The translations under genes were made by a program, and so were the position numbers. Below, one piece after another: positions 12,304-21,365 of a DNA stretch of 64,000 bases. Source of the stretch: Candidatus Caldilinea saccharophila (GTDB lineage Bacteria; Chloroflexota; Anaerolineae; Caldilineales; Caldilineaceae). The stretch lies in contig JADJVW010000028.1 in NCBI GenBank assembly GCA_016710365.1, positions 1-64,000 of the forward strand, written 5' to 3'. Each line of letters starts with the position of its first letter. Position 1 is the stretch's first letter. Under the pieces are notes generated by a model. That model had not been told where the DNA came from and did no database searches. It saw only the letters and a list, made by a program, of their open reading frames with translations.

Positions 12304-12345
12304 GGCCATCTTCCAGGAAGCTTCAAAGCTTCCTGGAAGATGGCC
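12304..12345. repeat. REP1a palindrome between binding-protein and permease genes
   Basis: A near-perfect inverted repeat with arms built around CTTCCAGGAAGCTT and AAGCTTCCTGGAAG, extended outward by GGCCAT and ATGGCC. It belongs to the REP1a family found throughout defence cluster A. The position, between the first and second genes of a transporter operon, suits a transcript-stabilising or attenuating hairpin, a known role of REPs in such places. Confidence 0.9.
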
Positions 12346-12377
12346 AACGGTATGAACTAAAGTGGGAGGAACCGCTT

Positions 12378-13235
12378 GTGCGCCGCAAGACAGCCTTTCC
12401 GTATCTGTTGATCCTGCCTTCTCTGCTCCTGATCTGTCTGGTCAGCCTCTATCCTGCTCTGTACAGCCTCTTTCTGAGCCTGAACACCTTTCGCCGCGGC
12501 GAGCGCATTTTTGTCGGGCTGCGCAACTTCGAGCAGATCCTCGGCAGCGCCAACTTCTGGGAGAGCCTGCGCCACACCGCGGTCTATGGCGTGCTTTTTG
12601 TCGTGCTCACCATGCTCTTTGCCTTTGTGCTGGCGGTGGTTCTAAACCGGCGGCTGCCCTACACCGGCCTCTTCATGACGATAATCTTTGTGCCGTGGAT
12701 GCTCTCCGAGGTGGTTACCGGCGTGATCTTTCGCTGGCTCTTCCTGCCAGGCTACGGATTGATGCAGGATTGGCTTTCGCCTCTCTTTGGCGACATCACC
12801 TTTCTAGGCCACCCGCAGGGCGCCATGGGCGTCGTGATCGGCGCCACCATCTGGCGCACGATTGCGTTTGCCATGCTGTTGATTCTGGCCGGTCTGCAAA
12901 CCATCCCCGGTGAAGTATACGAAGCCGCCGCGATCGATGGCGCCAACGAATGGCAGAGTTTCTGGCAGATCACGTGGCCGTTGGTGCGCCCGACGACGCT
13001 GGTCATCGTGCTGCTGCTCACGCTGCAGGCCATCAACGCCACCGGACTCTTTCTCTCGATTACCAACGGCGGGCCAGGACGGGCGACCGAAGTGCTCAGC
13101 GTCTCGATGTACCGCGAGGCAATTCTCTTCTTTAACTTTGGCTACGGCGCCGCGCTGGCTGTCCTAATGCTGCTGATTAACGTGACCCTGGCGCTTGTCT
13201 ACATCCGCACCATGCGCAGCGAAGTGGTTGCGTGA
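12378..13235 (+). CDS. ABC sugar transporter permease (MalF type)
   Basis: Inner-membrane permease of a CUT1 carbohydrate ABC transporter, 285 residues, with about six hydrophobic segments starting at FPYLLILPSLLLICL. The ATPase-contact EAA loop is visible near residues 179-207 (VYEAAAIDGANEWQSFWQIT). The start is GTG 12378, preceded by GGGAGGA. It follows the binding-protein gene after a REP1a hairpin and is followed by its MalG-type partner. The hydrophobic pattern and EAA loop are intact and I see no frameshift. Confidence 0.92.
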   Translation: MRRKTAFPYLLILPSLLLICLVSLYPALYSLFLSLNTFRRGERIFVGLRNFEQILGSANFWESLRHTAVYGVLFVVLTMLFAFVLAVVLNRRLPYTGLFMTIIFVPWMLSEVVTGVIFRWLFLPGYGLMQDWLSPLFGDITFLGHPQGAMGVVIGATIWRTIAFAMLLILAGLQTIPGEVYEAAAIDGANEWQSFWQITWPLVRPTTLVIVLLLTLQAINATGLFLSITNGGPGRATEVLSVSMYREAILFFNFGYGAALAVLMLLINVTLALVYIRTMRSEVVA

Positions 13236-13407
13236 CGGCAGCGCCCGCCCCCTCTCACCGGCTGCGGCTGATACAGGTGGGCGTATTCTGCCAGCAGGGA
13301 CAGGCCACCGTGCCTATCCGGCTTCCGGGCGCACACGGGGGTGCGCCCCTACCAAGCAACCAATGACGCCTTTCTGGTTTCTGGAGCAGTCTGTACAGGA
13401 GTGTTCA
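13236..13407. repeat. Intergenic spacer with a GTAG-footed palindrome
   Basis: The spacer between the two permease genes holds an inverted repeat at 13327-13348 (GGGCGCAC and GTGCGCCC arms). On the - strand it reads GTAG immediately before the hairpin, the layout of REP elements recognised by REP-associated transposases. It resembles REP2 in foot and stem composition but has a different loop. Confidence 0.6.
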
Positions 13408-14283
13408 ATGACAGCCACTACTTCCGCCCCATCGCGTACGCGCAGCCGGTCGATCTTCAGCCAGCGCCACCGCACCAACACCCTGCTGATCGTCGTCCTG
13501 ACGGTAATTTCGCTGATCGTGATCTTTCCCGTGCTCTATGCGGTCTTCACTTCCTTTCGACCCAAGGGCTTTGGCCTGTCGCGCGACTGGCTGGCGGGCG
13601 GCCTCTATCTGGGGCACTACGAACAGTTGTTTGGAACGGTCCGCTTCCTGCGCCAGATCTTCAACAGTCTGGTGATGAGCCTGGGCGGTGCGGTGGTGAC
13701 TACCGTGGCGGCTGCGATGTCCGGCTATGCCTTTGCACGCTTTGCGTTTCGCGGGCGCACGATGCTGCTGGCCCTCTTCCTGGGCGTGCTGATGCTGCCC
13801 GGTCTGACCAATCTGATCCCGCTCTACAAGATCGCCAGCGACCTGCAACTGCGCGACACCTATGTGATCATGATCATCATCTATGCGGCCTATGGCGTCC
13901 CGTTTGGCACGTGGGTGATGATGGGCTTCTTCAAGAGCATTCCGGTGGCGCTGGAAGAGGCGGCGGAGGTGGATGGCGCCACGCCCTTTCAGGCCTTCTG
14001 GCGCGTTGTCCTGCCGATCTCGGCGCCAGGTCTGATCGCCGTCTTTATCACCAACTTTGTCTACAACTGGAACGATTTCCTGACCGCGCTGGTCATGCTT
14101 TCCAGCACGGCGATGAAGACGGCCATGGTCGGCCTCTTCGACTTCCAGAATCAACTGACCGGCAACAACAATGAACTGCTGATTGCCGCGTGCGTGCTGA
14201 TCATGCTGCCCGGCGTGATTCTCTTTATCCTCTTCCGCGACACTTTCCTGCGCGGGATGCTCGAAGGCGCGCTCAAAGGATAG
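13408..14283 (+). CDS. ABC sugar transporter permease (MalG type)
   Basis: Second CUT1 permease, 291 residues, with about six membrane segments (first at TLLIVVLTVISLIVIFPVLY). The EAA loop lies near residue 181 (LEEAAEVDGATPFQAFWRVV). The frame is open further upstream into the previous gene, but ATG 13408 has a CAGGAG ribosome site and gives the normal MalG-type length, so I start there. It pairs with the MalF-type protein to form the channel and is followed closely by the GH31 gene. Confidence 0.92.
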   Translation: MTATTSAPSRTRSRSIFSQRHRTNTLLIVVLTVISLIVIFPVLYAVFTSFRPKGFGLSRDWLAGGLYLGHYEQLFGTVRFLRQIFNSLVMSLGGAVVTTVAAAMSGYAFARFAFRGRTMLLALFLGVLMLPGLTNLIPLYKIASDLQLRDTYVIMIIIYAAYGVPFGTWVMMGFFKSIPVALEEAAEVDGATPFQAFWRVVLPISAPGLIAVFITNFVYNWNDFLTALVMLSSTAMKTAMVGLFDFQNQLTGNNNELLIAACVLIMLPGVILFILFRDTFLRGMLEGALKG

Positions 14284-14306
14284 GCCGCCGGCAACCCGCC
14301 ACATCT

Positions 14307-16781
14307 ATGGAGCCAGTGATGGACCACGTTCCCGCCTCTTCCCCCGTCCCTCTTTTCTTGGAGCAAAGCATCCCGGTTGAGCTTGCGTCGGAATTTGTGC
14401 AGCTTGAGGTCGAAGGCCATGCGGTGCGCGTCCATTGTGCGACGCAGCACTACGAACCCGAAGTTTTCGACTACTATGGCACCTTGTGCGAGACCATTCT
14501 GACGCCCGCGACCGCGGGTCATCCGTTGGTCGTTCAACTGGATTTTTGCACCGACGCCATCGTGCGCATCCGCACCGCACCGGAAGGGGAGCAATTCCCC
14601 CCGCCGACGCCGATGGTGGTGGGCGACTTTGACGGCCCGACCCATTTTCAGCTTCACCGCGCCGCCGATCGCGTCACAATCGAAACCGCGCTGCTGCGGC
14701 TGGAGATCGTGCATGAGCCGCTCCAGCTTCTGATCTATGACCGCGACGACAACCTGATCTGGGCGACGCGCGCGCTGGACATCGCCTGCCTGCGCCGGCC
14801 CGAAGTGCAGTGGAATCCGGCCGAGAATCGTTGGCTCTTCTACCACCGCTACGCCTACCCGCTGGGGTGGGCGGCGCATGGCGCCACGCGCCGCGCCTTT
14901 CTCTCCAGCGACCTGCATTACGATGAACACATCTATGGCTTTGGCGAGGGCTTTGGTCGCCTCGACAAACGCGAGACGCGCCAGCGTCTGTGGAATGTGG
15001 AGGCCTTTGGCAATGCCAGCCCCGGCGCGTACAAGAACATTCCCTTTTTCATGAGCACGCGGGGCTACGGCCTCTTTCTCAATACGTCGCACGCGGTGAC
15101 CGCACACGTCGGCGATCTGGAGAGCACCGCGCTGTCGCTGATCGTGGACGACGCGACGAACCTTGATCTGTACTGGATCTTTGGCCCCCATCTTGCCGAA
15201 ATCCTGCCGCGCTACACCGCCATCACCGGCGCGCCGGCGCTGCCACCGAAGTGGAGCTTTGGGCTGTGGATGGGGCGCATCAGCTACAATCGCCAGGAGC
15301 AGGTCGAGCAGGTTGCGGCCGACCTGCGCGGCCATCGCATCCCGTGCGACGTGATCCACATCGACACCGACTGGTACGAACACGACTGGGAGTGCGACCT
15401 CGAATTTGGGCGCAGCAAGTTTCCCGATCCGGCCGGGATGCTGGCGCGTCTGCGCACAGAGGGCTTTCGCGTCAGCCTCTGGCAGTGGCCGAACCTGATC
15501 GTGGGCACACAGATGTTTCAGGAAGGGCGCGACCAGGGCTATCTGGCGCGGCGCAGCAACGGCCATCCTTATCTCTTTCCCGGCTTTGCCGGCGACGCCG
15601 GTTTTATCGACTACACCAATCCCGCGGCCGTGGCCTGGGTGCAGGAAAAATTTCGCACTTTGTTCGAGCAGGGCGTGGCCGCGATCAAGGTCGATTTTGG
15701 CGAGGGCGCCGCACCGGCCGCGCATTATGACGGTGCACCGAGCGCAGCGATGCATAACCTCTATGCGTTGCTCTACAATCAGGCCATCTTTGCCGTGACC
15801 GAAGCCTTTCACGGTGCGGGCAACGCTGTGATCTGGGCGCGCGCGGCATGGGCCGGTTCGCAGCGCTACCCGCTGCACTGGTCAGGCGATGGATTGGCGC
15901 GCTTTGAGGATATGGCCTGCGTCGTGCGCTCGGCGCTGAGCTTCGGGCTGAGCGGCTTTCCCTTCTACAGCCACGACATCGGCGGCTTCAGCGGGCTGCC
16001 TAGCCCTGAACTCTATGTGCGGTGGGCGCAGTTTGGTCTCTTTTCCTCCCATGCGCGCTGCCACGGCGCGCCGCCGCGCGAACCCTGGGCCTACGGCGCA
16101 GGGGCCGAAGCCATCTTCCGCCGTTACGCCGAGTTGCGCTACCGGTTGCTGCCCTACATCTACTCGGAAGCCGTCTATTGCAGCCAGCACAGTGAACCGT
16201 TTTTGCGGCCCCTGGTGCTCGACTGGCAGGACGATCCGACCACCTTTACGATCGACGACCAGTATCTCTTTGGCCGGTCGATGCTGGTTGCGCCCATCCT
16301 GGATGAGCGCAATCGGCGCCGCGTCTATCTGCCGGCCGGTAGGTGGGTGGCGTACTGGACGAAAGAGGTGCTGGCAGGCGGCCGCTGGATCGAGGTAGAC
16401 GCACCGCTCGACGTGCTGCCGATCTATGTCAAGGCCGGCGCGCTGATTCCCTACGGCCCGCTTATGCAGCACACCGATGCGCTCCCGCTCGATCCGCTTA
16501 CGCTTGAACTTTATCTGCCCGACGCAGCCGGCGCGTACACGCTCTTTGACGAGGCGCAGTCGCCGCTGGCAATGAATTATCGCCGCCGCCAACCGCCTGA
16601 CCTTGAGGTGGGTGCGGCGCCGGGCGTCGTGGAAGTCGTGGTTTTTGGCGTGACTGTACAACTGGCGCGCTGCGCCGGACAACGGCTGGCGGTCACGCAC
16701 GATCAACAAGGCGGCAGCCACGTTCGCTTTGACGGCCGCAGCGCACAATCGATTGAATTTTTTGTGGAGGATACCCTGTGA
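14307..16781 (+). CDS. Glycoside hydrolase family 31 (alpha-xylosidase/alpha-glucosidase)
   Basis: An 824-residue GH31 retaining alpha-glycosidase without a signal peptide, so probably cytoplasmic and acting on sugars brought in by the upstream ABC transporter. The N-terminal beta-sandwich (to about residue 300) leads into a TIM barrel starting near PPKWSFGLWMGRISYN. The catalytic nucleophile is Asp463 in IKVDFGEGA and the likely general acid is Asp528 in PLHWSGD. Both motifs resemble YicI-type alpha-xylosidases more than classical maltases, but substrate choice cannot be settled from motifs. ATG 14319 is an alternative start. The stop overlaps the GTG start of the next gene (GTGA), indicating translational coupling. 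Long antisense reading frames over this gene are shadows. Confidence 0.93.
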   Translation: MEPVMDHVPASSPVPLFLEQSIPVELASEFVQLEVEGHAVRVHCATQHYEPEVFDYYGTLCETILTPATAGHPLVVQLDFCTDAIVRIRTAPEGEQFPPPTPMVVGDFDGPTHFQLHRAADRVTIETALLRLEIVHEPLQLLIYDRDDNLIWATRALDIACLRRPEVQWNPAENRWLFYHRYAYPLGWAAHGATRRAFLSSDLHYDEHIYGFGEGFGRLDKRETRQRLWNVEAFGNASPGAYKNIPFFMSTRGYGLFLNTSHAVTAHVGDLESTALSLIVDDATNLDLYWIFGPHLAEILPRYTAITGAPALPPKWSFGLWMGRISYNRQEQVEQVAADLRGHRIPCDVIHIDTDWYEHDWECDLEFGRSKFPDPAGMLARLRTEGFRVSLWQWPNLIVGTQMFQEGRDQGYLARRSNGHPYLFPGFAGDAGFIDYTNPAAVAWVQEKFRTLFEQGVAAIKVDFGEGAAPAAHYDGAPSAAMHNLYALLYNQAIFAVTEAFHGAGNAVIWARAAWAGSQRYPLHWSGDGLARFEDMACVVRSALSFGLSGFPFYSHDIGGFSGLPSPELYVRWAQFGLFSSHARCHGAPPREPWAYGAGAEAIFRRYAELRYRLLPYIYSEAVYCSQHSEPFLRPLVLDWQDDPTTFTIDDQYLFGRSMLVAPILDERNRRRVYLPAGRWVAYWTKEVLAGGRWIEVDAPLDVLPIYVKAGALIPYGPLMQHTDALPLDPLTLELYLPDAAGAYTLFDEAQSPLAMNYRRRQPPDLEVGAAPGVVEVVVFGVTVQLARCAGQRLAVTHDQQGGSHVRFDGRSAQSIEFFVEDTL

Positions 16782-17665
16782 CAACTTGGGCAGGAAGCCG
16801 TACAAGTGTTGAATTTGGCCCCGGCCAGCCCCTCTTGCTGATCAACGACCAGTTGCGCGTCTACGATCAACAGCCGCACGTGTTACAGGCGCTGCGCGAC
16901 GGCGATGCCGCCGCACTGGTGCAACTGGCGGTCGAAGGTGCGGCGTTGGGCTGCCAGGGGGTGGACCTGCTGCTCGACCATCCCGATCTCGACGAGAGGG
17001 CGACGCTGCCGCTTGTTTTGCGCGCAGTTGATGACGCGCTGGGCTGTCCGATCTCGCTCGACACGCGCAACCAGAGCGCCATCGAGCGCGCATTGGAAGG
17101 CTACACCGGCAAGCCGATGCTCAACTCCATCGTCTATGAGCGGCCCGTGCTCGACGAACTGCTGCCGCTGGCCCGGCGCTACAACATGGTCGTCATCGCC
17201 ATGCTGGTGGATGACGTGCGCATTCCTGAATCCTGGCAGGATCGGCTGGCGATTGCCCGTCAGATCCTGGAAGTGACCGACGATGCCGGCATTGCGCGGG
17301 ACGACATTGTCTTTGACTGCGTCTGCATGGCGACCGCGGCAATGCCCAACAGTATGCAGGTGACGCTGGACACGCTCAAGGCAGTGCATGAGGAACTGGG
17401 CATGAGCACGCTGCTTGGCATCGGCAACGCCGGCTTTGGCATGCCCGACCAGACGCGACTCGACCTGCTCTATCTGGCGATTGGGGCTTCGTGGGGCCTG
17501 GACGCCGCCCTGGTCGATTACCACACCGAGCACCTGGCGCTCTATACCCACGGCGCCAATTTCCTCACCGGGCGCGATCCCTTTGGTCAGGAATATCTCG
17601 CCTTTATGCGCAGCCAGGGCAACGCACAGTCGCGCCGGACGCGACACAAAACCGCCCCTCCATGA
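16778..17665 (+). CDS. Methyltetrahydrofolate methyltransferase-like (pterin-binding) protein
   Basis: A 295-residue protein of the pterin-binding TIM-barrel family (dihydropteroate synthase fold) closest to methyltetrahydrofolate:corrinoid methyltransferases such as AcsE and MtgA. Supporting stretches are CPISLDTRNQSAIERAL (substrate strand), GKPMLNSI, and the C-terminal STLLGIGNAGFGMPDQTR, equivalent to the SN.SFG.P loop of that family. Such enzymes move a methyl group between a corrinoid protein and tetrahydrofolate. The GTG start overlaps the GH31 stop, so the two are co-translated. No corrinoid protein gene is adjacent; another possible methyltransferase component lies at 43946-45122. 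The link between a glycosidase and C1 transfer is unusual and could mean a methylated glycoside as substrate (inference). Confidence 0.8.
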   Translation: MTTWAGSRTSVEFGPGQPLLLINDQLRVYDQQPHVLQALRDGDAAALVQLAVEGAALGCQGVDLLLDHPDLDERATLPLVLRAVDDALGCPISLDTRNQSAIERALEGYTGKPMLNSIVYERPVLDELLPLARRYNMVVIAMLVDDVRIPESWQDRLAIARQILEVTDDAGIARDDIVFDCVCMATAAMPNSMQVTLDTLKAVHEELGMSTLLGIGNAGFGMPDQTRLDLLYLAIGASWGLDAALVDYHTEHLALYTHGANFLTGRDPFGQEYLAFMRSQGNAQSRRTRHKTAPP

Positions 17666-17720
17666 TGATTTCTCGTCGTTGTGGCCAGCGTGGTTGCGGC
17701 TCGCACTTCGTCTGTTCAAA

Positions 17721-17756
17721 GTCCCCGGCGTCATGCTGGGGACGTTTTTTGTTTCC
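17721..17756 (+). terminator. Rho-independent terminator of the sugar operon
   Basis: A hairpin with GTCCCCGG-like 5' arm (from 17721) and CTGGGGAC 3' arm (to 17743) is followed by GTTTTTTGTTT. It lies about 55 bases after the methyltransferase stop codon. Confidence 0.85.
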
Positions 17757-17792
17757 AACGTGACGCGGAGCCGATGGAGTGGATGGAGTTGC

Positions 17793-17886
17793 CAACAGGC
17801 GCACCGGGCCGCACTGACCGCGCGTCAGGCGCGCGATCGCACCATCCGCGCGCTGCACTGGGCAATGCGCCCGCTGCGCCACTGGA
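17793..17886 (+). pseudogene. Fragment of a paralogue of the 21366-22136 gene
   Basis: Translation of this stretch gives QQAHRAALTARQARDRTIRA then LHWAMRPLRHWI, matching the C-terminal part of the gene at 21366-22136 (EQAHQVALAARQARDRNICA then LRRAMRPLR). The DNA is also visibly similar. Only about 31 codons remain, with no start or ribosome site, so this is a detached remnant about 4 kb from its intact relative. Confidence 0.75.
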
Positions 17887-18077
17887 TAAACCTGCTGGAT
17901 CTTCGTCAGCGTATAGGTAAGCTTGTCGCCAAAAAGAAACCAACTGCGCTGTGGCAACTGATGGCAGAAAAGGCTATAGAACTGGTAAAGCAGATCGCCC
18001 AAGACAGGCCAACCCAAGTGCATTGTCAAAGGCGCTGCAAAGGGCAACATTATGCAAGCCACAATGTACCCACACAC
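17883..18077 (-). pseudogene. DUF2085 membrane protein, N-terminal fragment
   Basis: Reading leftward from ATG 18077 gives about 65 residues with a hydrophobic segment and the signature YSLFCHQLPQRSWFLFG, which is diagnostic of DUF2085 predicted membrane proteins. The match stops at about 17883, where the frame runs into the remnant of the 21366 paralogue, so the rest of the protein is missing. The function of DUF2085 proteins is unknown. Confidence 0.7.
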
Positions 18078-18198
18078 GTATCCGGCTGCTATACGCTGAT
18101 CTATTGAAAATCAGCCGGTGACTATATCACGATTAAAGACGCCGGTTTTTTTATTAATACCTCGATCCGCACGGATCCAACGTTACAGGCAGGGGGAA

Positions 18199-18727
18199 AT
18201 GATGGAACAGCAGAAAAAATCCAACTACGGTCTATTTGCGGCAATGATCGCCACCTCGACAGTGGTCATGTTTGGCCTGATGTATCTCAACACCTATGAA
18301 CTGTCTCACGTGCGCTGGAGCGAGACGCGCGTCTACATGGCCTTTCTGATGGGGGCGGTCATGGCGGTCATCATGCTCAGCTTTATGCGCGGCATGTACC
18401 GCAGCAGCAAAACCAACCTGGCGATTTATCTGGGCAGCCTCGTTGTCTTTGCCGGCGCTCTTTCTGGTGCGCAGCCAGATTACCGTCCAGGACCGCTCCT
18501 ATATGCGAGCCATGATTCCCCATCACTCCATCGCCATTCTGACCAGCGAACGCGCCCAGATTTCCGACGTGCGCGTGCGCGAGCTTGCCGATGGCATCAT
18601 CGAGGCGCAACGCCGGGAGATCAAGGAGATGGACTGGCTGATCAATGACATTGGCGCCAATGGCGTGGCTGCCACCCAGGCGGAGGCGGAAGCCCGCCCT
18701 GTACCGGAGTTTGAAGCCACTCCATAA
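18199..18727 (+). CDS. DUF305-family membrane protein (one frameshift)
   Basis: The first part (from ATG 18199, GGGGGAAATG context) encodes three or four membrane segments (LFAAMIATSTVVMFGLMYL, VYMAFLMGAVMAVIMLSF, LAIYLGSLVVFAGA). The frame then shifts near 18461 and continues as a DUF305 domain with SYMRAMIPHHSIAILTSERA and a terminal acidic tail. The His pair in MIPHH is the conserved DUF305 feature; these ferritin-like helical proteins are often found beside copper and other metal genes. The next gene is a multicopper oxidase, so a copper-related role is plausible. Repair of one base restores a protein of about 175 residues, so I treat it as one gene, not two. Confidence 0.75.
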
Positions 18728-18739
18728 AGGTAGTGTTGC

Positions 18740-18756
18740 TTCATATTTGCTTCACA
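18740..18756 (+). promoter_or_regulatory. 11-bp direct-repeat box upstream of the multicopper oxidase
   Basis: TTCATATTTGCTTCACA contains two TTCA half-sites 11 bp apart, the spacing used by OmpR/PhoB-type response regulators. Sixteen of its 17 bases match the box at 39757-39773 in front of the Cu ATPase. A response regulator of that class is encoded at 36990-37709. Confidence 0.6.
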
Positions 18757-18779
18757 AATCTGTGACAGAGTAATGATCT

Positions 18780-18811
18780 GCCAGCCACAACGCGCGTTGT
18801 GGCTGGCTTTT
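18780..18811 (+). terminator. Hairpin between the DUF305 and multicopper oxidase genes
   Basis: Perfect 12-bp arms GCCAGCCACAAC (18780-18791) and GTTGTGGCTGGC (18796-18807) with loop GCGC, followed by TTTTG. It may terminate the DUF305 transcript, or attenuate the oxidase transcript, since the regulator box lies upstream of it. Confidence 0.75.
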
Positions 18812-18875
18812 GAGGAGCACAGACTCCCACCTTGCCAACCTTCTATTCATCGTTCTGCGCAGACTTGAGGAACCC

Positions 18876-20569
18876 ATGAACAATCAACCGTCCTCCCCCC
18901 ACAGCCAGCCAATCAGCCGGCGTCGCTTTTTGTTTTTTAGCGGGCTAAGCGCCGCCGCGCTGGGCATCGGCGCGTGCAGCAACACCGTGCTGCCGTTTGC
19001 GGCAGGCTCGGTCGCCACGCCAGCCGCGCTGCCCGAACCCGCTGTCAACGCAGACGCAGTAGACGCCGGCTCGGCGCAATTGGCCTTTCGCCTCACCGCG
19101 CGGCAGACCGAGCTGCCCATTCTGCCCGGCGCAGCCACGCAGGTGTTGAGTTATGCGGCTGAAGTGTTGCAAGGTGACCCGAACGCCGTAGCGGCGCTGC
19201 CCGACTCCTATCTCGGGCCGGTGGTGCGTGTGCACTCCGGCGACACGGTGCGCGTCCATGTGCGCAATGAGTTGAGCGACCCCACCACCGTGCATTGGCA
19301 TGGTCTGCTCGTACCGCCCGGCGCAACTGACGGCCACCCTGCTTTCCCGGTTGCGCCGGGTGAGGAGCTGGAGATCGCCTTTACGGTGCAGAACCGGCCT
19401 GGTCTTTATTGGTTTCACCCGCACCCGCACGGTTTGACCGCCGAACAGGCCTACTTTGGCCTGGCCGGCCTCTTGATCGTCGGCGACGCCGCTGAAGCTG
19501 CGCTCAACCTGCCCACCGGCGCGCAGGACATCCCGCTGGTGATCCAGGATCGCCGCTTCGACGCCAACAACCAACTGCTCTATGTCGCCGACGGCATGGG
19601 GGGCATGATGGACCAGATGATGGGGCTGCTGGGCGACCGCATCCTGGTCAACGGCCAGCCCGATGTGACCCTGCCGGTCGCCGCCGCAGCCGCACCGCCT
19701 GCGCCTGCTCAACGGCTCCAACGCGCGCATTTACAAATTGGCTTGGGAGGACGGGTCGCCGATGACGGTGATCGGCACAGACGGCGGTCTGCTGGAGCAG
19801 CCGCTGACCCTGCCGTATGTCATGCTCTCCTGGCGAGCGCATTGAACTGTGGGCCGACTTCAGCGAACGCGCGCAAAGCCAGATCAAGCTGGTGAGTCTG
19901 GCCTTTGAAGGCGCCGAAGCGGGCATGATGGACATGATGATGGGGGAGAGCGGATTGGCGAACGGCGCGCCCTTTGACGTGATGACCTTTGCCGTTGGCC
20001 AGGCGGCTACAGGCGTGCAGTTGACGCTGCCGGAGACGTTGCTGCCCATCGAAGCGATGGCGGCGAGCGCAGCCAGCAATGCAGCCGCGCCGCGCACTTT
20101 TGTTTTTGCCATGGACGACGCGATGAACTGGACCATCAACGGTCGCAGCTTTGAAATGGATGTCGTGGCCGAGGATGAACAGGTGCGCTTTGGCGACGCC
20201 GAAATCTGGGAGTTTGCCAATCTGATGGAGGCGCCGGACGCGGCGGCTGGCGGCGCTATGGCAGGCATGAATCAGGGCGGTGGCATGATGCAGGGCGGGA
20301 TGCGCGACTTCATGGCGCATCCGGTGCACGTGCACGGTGTCCGGTTCCAGGTGGTAAGCCGCGAAGTGGATGCGGCGCAGCAGATTGCGTGGGAGACCGT
20401 AAAAGAGGGTTTCATCGATCAGGGCTGGAAGGATACGGTGCTCGTCATGCCCGGCGAACGCGTGCGCGTGATCATGCGCTTCGATGGGTTCCGCGGTGTT
20501 TATCTGCTGCACTGCCATAATCTGGAGCACGAAGACAGTGGCATGATGCGCAACTTCGAGATCGTCTAA
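18876..20569 (+). CDS. Tat-exported multicopper oxidase (two frameshifts)
   Basis: Cupredoxin-type multicopper oxidase. The N-terminus has a twin-arginine signal (SRRRFLFFSGLSAAALGIGA) followed by Cys, so a Tat-exported, possibly lipidated protein. Copper ligands are complete: HWHGLL near residue 140, WFHPHPHG, and in the last part HPVHVHG and YLLHCHNLEHEDSGMM, which supply the type 1, 2 and 3 sites. Met-rich stretches (GGMMDQMMGL, MAGMNQGGGMMQGGM) are like those of cuprous oxidases such as CueO. The frame breaks twice: near 19690, where RLRLLNGSNARIYKLAWE resumes in another frame, and near 19829, where one missing base in LSPGERIELW restores reading. The neighbouring DUF305 gene and the shared regulatory box argue for periplasmic copper detoxification. 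Confidence 0.88.
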
Positions 20570-20676
20570 GGACTATTGACCTGAAAATAACTTTTAACGC
20601 AGAGGCGGAAGAAGCAAAGGTGCTTTGAAAAGGAGCGTTTCTCGACGCAAGGGCTTGGAGTTTCGCAGAGGAAAGG

Positions 20677-21010
20677 TCAAGCGCGGCTCTGTGAAGGTCG
20701 AGCGCGGCTCTGTGAAGGTTGAGCGCGGCTCTGCGAAGGTGGAGCGCGGCTCTGTGAAGGTGGAGCGCGGCTCTGTGAAGGTGGAGCGCGGCTCCGCAAA
20801 AGTCAAGCGCGGCTCTGCGAAGGTGGAGCGCGGCTCTGCGAAGGTCGCGCGCGCGGCTCTGCGAAGCGGCTGCGGTCGGGCTCCGCGCTCGCGAAGGTCA
20901 AGCGCGGCTCCGCGAAGGTCAAGCGCGGCTCCGCGAAGGTCAAGCGCGGCTCCGCGAAGGTGGAGCGCGGCTCTGTGAAGGTCAAGCGCGGCTTCGCAAA
21001 GGTGGAGCGC
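20677..21010. repeat. 21-bp minisatellite, about 15 copies
   Basis: Tandem units of 21 bp with the core GAGCGCGGCTCTGTGAAGGT, varying mainly in CAA/CGA/GGA and TGT/TGC/CGC triplets, with one irregular stretch at 20845-20895. Because 21 is a multiple of three, frames on both strands stay open and translate to heptapeptide repeats (VKVERGS on +, FTEPRST on -). I see no ribosome site or start that would make these genes. The array is preceded at 20590-20675 by degenerate CGCAGAG-type sequence. Confidence 0.9.
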
Positions 21011-21365
21011 GACGTAGTCCGAAGGAGTGTGTGCGCCCGTTCATTACTGCGCGTTGAAGTTAAACACTTATGCGAAGCATCTTCCAGCGGCAGCAGGGCG
21101 TCAGGCGCCGTCAAGCGCGGCAGCGCGAGCAGAATGCTACTTTTGTCGCACTTTCCTCGGATCACTGGAGTCAATCGCACGAAGCTTTCCCCGTGTAGAT
21201 CCTTTATGTTAATCCTAACATAGTGTGTTGGCGTTGAAGGGTCTGTTGATGCTCTGTGCGGAGATGGAACGGCCCCAGCCCCAGCGGTTGACGCCCTTTC
21301 ACCCCGCACCACTGTGACCTTCTTCTTTGATGTTGTGATGGGTGCAAATAAAGGAGGTTACTCTT
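21011..21365. other. Intergenic region before the coiled-coil gene
   Basis: About 350 bases with no supported gene. The left part looks like decayed CGCAGAG/GCAGCGC repeat sequence. No convincing promoter is visible. Confidence 0.5.

Noticed and set aside
14151..15878. 575-codon frame antisense to GH31
   Set aside because: Overlaps a gene with intact catalytic motifs; the open frame is a product of GC-rich codon bias.
20594..20978. Heptapeptide-repeat proteins VKVERGS and FTEPRST
   Set aside because: Produced by the 21-bp minisatellite on both strands; no start signal.
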